Source: Molanna angustata
Lineage: Eukaryota > Arthropoda > Insecta > Trichoptera > Molannidae
NCBI GenBank assembly: GCA_963576475.1
Contig: OY754973.1
Location: 6,539,052-6,603,051 of the forward strand
Direction: 5' to 3'
DNA: 64,000 nt
Shown here: positions 61,601-64,000 of the stretch, piece by piece
Layout of the letters: each line of letters opens with the position of its first letter
How positions within the stretch are numbered: the first letter of the stretch is position 1
Position numbers and translations under genes: made by a program
The notes under the pieces: generated by a model
What the model was told of the DNA's origin: nothing
Seen by the model: only the letters and a program-made list of their open reading frames with translations
The model's database searches: none

Positions 61601-64000
61601 ATGGCTTCTTTAAAAATATTGGAAGCTAAACGGCTAAGTTTATTTGCAATTATTCAGAAAGCTTATGACTTGTCGAAATCATTAAATACCGCTGAAGAAA
61701 AAACTAATTTTCTTATCCGCATACAATCGATAGATAAAATTCGTTCTGAATTTTGTCAAGTTGTAGAAGAATTAAATTTGGGAAAAATAGCTGTAAATCC
61801 AGAATATGTTCCGTCTTTTCAATCTATTGAAGCCCTTGACGAATTATACTGTAACATCAAGCATATTGAACAATCTTTAAAAACTAAAGTTGACTATGTT
61901 CCTCCAATTATTAAATAATTTGAAAAAGACTCTCAAAGAACACACAAATTGCCAATATTGGAACTTGTTAGTTTTAATGGTGATCCAACGAAATGGCCAT
62001 TATTTTATCAAAATTTCAAAGATCTAATACACGACAATATTAATTTGTCGAATGGTGAAAAAATACAATATTTAGTGTCAAAATTGACAGGTACCGCTTT
62101 AAGTGTTATTTCTGGGATACTTCCTGTCGCATCTAATTATGATATTATATGGGATAGGCTTGTTGATCGATTCCAGGATTCACGAATTTTAGCTACGCAT
62201 TATTTAGAAAAAATAATCAATTTTAAACCCTTAACACAATCAAGTTCAAAGAATTTGGATTATTTCATAGAAAATTTTTGCTCTTCATTTGAAGCTTTAA
62301 AATTATTAGATATTTCTGATTTAACTGATTTCATCATAACGCACATTGCTCTTCTTAAGTTAGATAGAGAGACGTTAAATTTATTTGAGCAACATATTAG
62401 AAATGAAAAAATTCCAAACTTTAAATTATTACAATCTTTTCTGAGAGAGCAAAGCAAAATTCTCTCTAGAACGCAGGTTATATTCCACAAAAGTGCGCCA
62501 AATGATCGACGAAAAAATAATAATAATTCACATTCATTTGTTATAAATAATACGCCAATGGATATCACAAAATGTTTTTTGTGTGAATGTAATAAACATC
62601 CATTGTATTCATGTAAAAAATTCTTACAGTTGGATGTATTCACAAGATTCAAAATAATCAACAAAAGATCACTATGTAAAAATTGTTTTGGTACTCATTT
62701 AACAAAAAATTGTAAATCGGAAAAAAATTGCTTTTATTGTAATAAAAGGCATCATTCATTGATTCATTTTCCTTCTTCACCAACATGTGATGATGAAGAT
62801 AATCAAAATAAAGATAATTATCATTCAAAACAGGTTCCTAGCGCAGCTGATATTGTTAAAAACGATGATAATATTACCTCATTCGTCAATTCTGACCGCA
62901 ATACGAGCACTTCGGTGAATAATATCGGTCGACGACATTTGGATCAACCATATGAACCTAAATGTCAAATCGACAATTGTTTGTTGATCCATAATGTAAA
63001 CTGTTATCATGTAATACCAACCGCTATAGTATATATTAATGGAATTAAAAAAAATACCATCCGCACATTAATAGATACAGGATCAAATGCAAATTTTATA
63101 ACGGAAAAGATATGTAAAAAATTTAATATAAACATTACGTACGAAAATGCTTTTGTGTACGGTATTGGGTCTGCTGTAAAACCAATATTAGGATATGCTA
63201 TATTTACAATTTATTCAAGATATGATACAAGATTCTTTTACGATATTAAGGCTTCGGTTGTCGAAACTATTACTAATGATTTGCCTACGTCAGCCTTAGA
63301 AATGACAGATTGTTTTAAGAATTTGCCGCTAGCGGATAATAATTTTAATCTTCCTGCTAGTATCGATTGCATAATCGGAGCTGGTTTATTCCCGCATTTA
63401 CTTTTACCTGGGAAATTAACACATAAAGAAACTCGTATGATCGCCTTACAGACTACTCTTGGTTATTTGATCATGGGCGAAACGCAAATAGATAACTTCT
63501 CATCATGTCAATTTCAACGCACGTTACACGTAATTGATGATTCTAGTTCAAAAAATAAGTTAGATGAAATGATTCAAAACTTTTGGAAACTAGAATCTGT
63601 ACCATCACGTCAGTATTTAAGTCCTGACGAGCAACTTTGTGAACAAATTTTTGAGAAAACAGTCTTGCGAGACAACGAGGGTAGATATACTGTATCATTA
63701 CCTTTTCGTGAAAGTCCCACAGTTTTGGGTCATTCAATAAAAAACGCTAAACATAGGTTGCTTTCATTGGAAAAGAAGTTGCAATCAAATTTAGATTTAC
63801 AATATGGTTATAATGCCACTATTCAAGAATACATTGACAAAGGTTTTTTGAAAAAAGTTACAGATACACAAACTTCAGATTGTGTTTATTATATACCACA
63901 TAGAGCTGTATATCGGCCTGATAAAGATACTACTAAAATTAGAATAGTTTTAGACGCCAGTTGCAAAACTTCCTCTGGAAAAAGTCTCAATGATATATTG
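61601..64000 (+). pseudogene. BEL/Pao retrotransposon gag-protease-RT (3'-partial, one in-frame stop)
   Basis: ATG at 61601 opens a coiled-coil-like gag start; TAA at 61916-61918 (codon 106) is the only stop. The same frame is then open to 64000. Downstream are a gag core (FNGDPTKWPLFYQNFKDLI), three Cys/His knuckles at about 62574-62772 (CFLCECNKHPLYSC, CKNCFGTHLTKNC, CFYCNKRHHSLIH), the aspartic protease box LIDTGSNANFI (about 63070), and the RT entry (VYYIPHRAVYRPDKD, then RIVLDAS at the edge). The order is typical of BEL/Pao. The catalytic RT box, integrase and 3' LTR lie outside the window. Confidence 0.9.

Overview
The window is AT-rich, intron-containing, transposon-laden eukaryotic DNA, most likely from an insect and probably a moth or butterfly. 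This is inferred from three recognisable conserved genes with short introns, two families of tRNA-headed SINEs, a CTAG-ending Helitron family, and a mix of PIF/Harbinger, hAT, piggyBac-like, Penelope-like, RTE, R1-like and BEL/Pao elements. Species cannot be read from the sequence.

Conserved genes occupy the left 29 kb. CDC5L (plus strand, C-terminal half only, 8 exons, 1391-5549) is the spliceosome-associated Myb protein; its N-terminus lies before base 1. It converges on a FANCM orthologue (minus strand, 18 exons, 23864 to 8477, about 1697 aa), a DEAH-family fork-remodelling translocase. ERCC1 (minus strand, 5 exons, 28708 to 25402, 278 aa) lies 1.5 kb upstream of FANCM in the same orientation. 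Two DNA-repair genes are thus in tandem. FANCM introns hold two Harbinger-type MITEs, a Helitron ending 12 bp from a splice donor, several SINEs and a Penelope-like retroelement flanked by inverted arms that carry hammerhead-ribozyme-like motifs.

28.7-34 kb is repeat-derived: a leader-like stretch with a four-unit 53-bp hairpin array, an unexplained GC-rich island, a 5'-truncated R1-like LINE and Helitron copies. 34-39.8 kb is one RTE LINE with decayed endonuclease and reverse transcriptase, interrupted by a Harbinger fossil, itself interrupted by a hAT element that contains an old SINE. A second, nearly identical hAT copy sits at 53156-54889; both copies have their own perfect 8-bp target duplications.

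39.8-61 kb contains no gene I can name. It holds two hAT MITEs, a 671-bp TTAA foldback, LINE relics, a 67-bp satellite and a minisatellite. Two exon-like stretches (42669-42693, phase 1 end; 57428-57538, symmetric phase 1) might belong to an unidentified gene. The right end (61601-64000) is the gag-protease-RT start of a BEL/Pao retrotransposon, open to the window edge except for one in-frame stop.

I found no CRISPR array, rRNA or genuine tRNA gene. The most unusual signals are the ribozyme-like inverted arms, the hairpin array, the nested insertions and the orphan exon. All exon boundaries were deduced by eye from reading frame, GT/AG sites and homologue memory.
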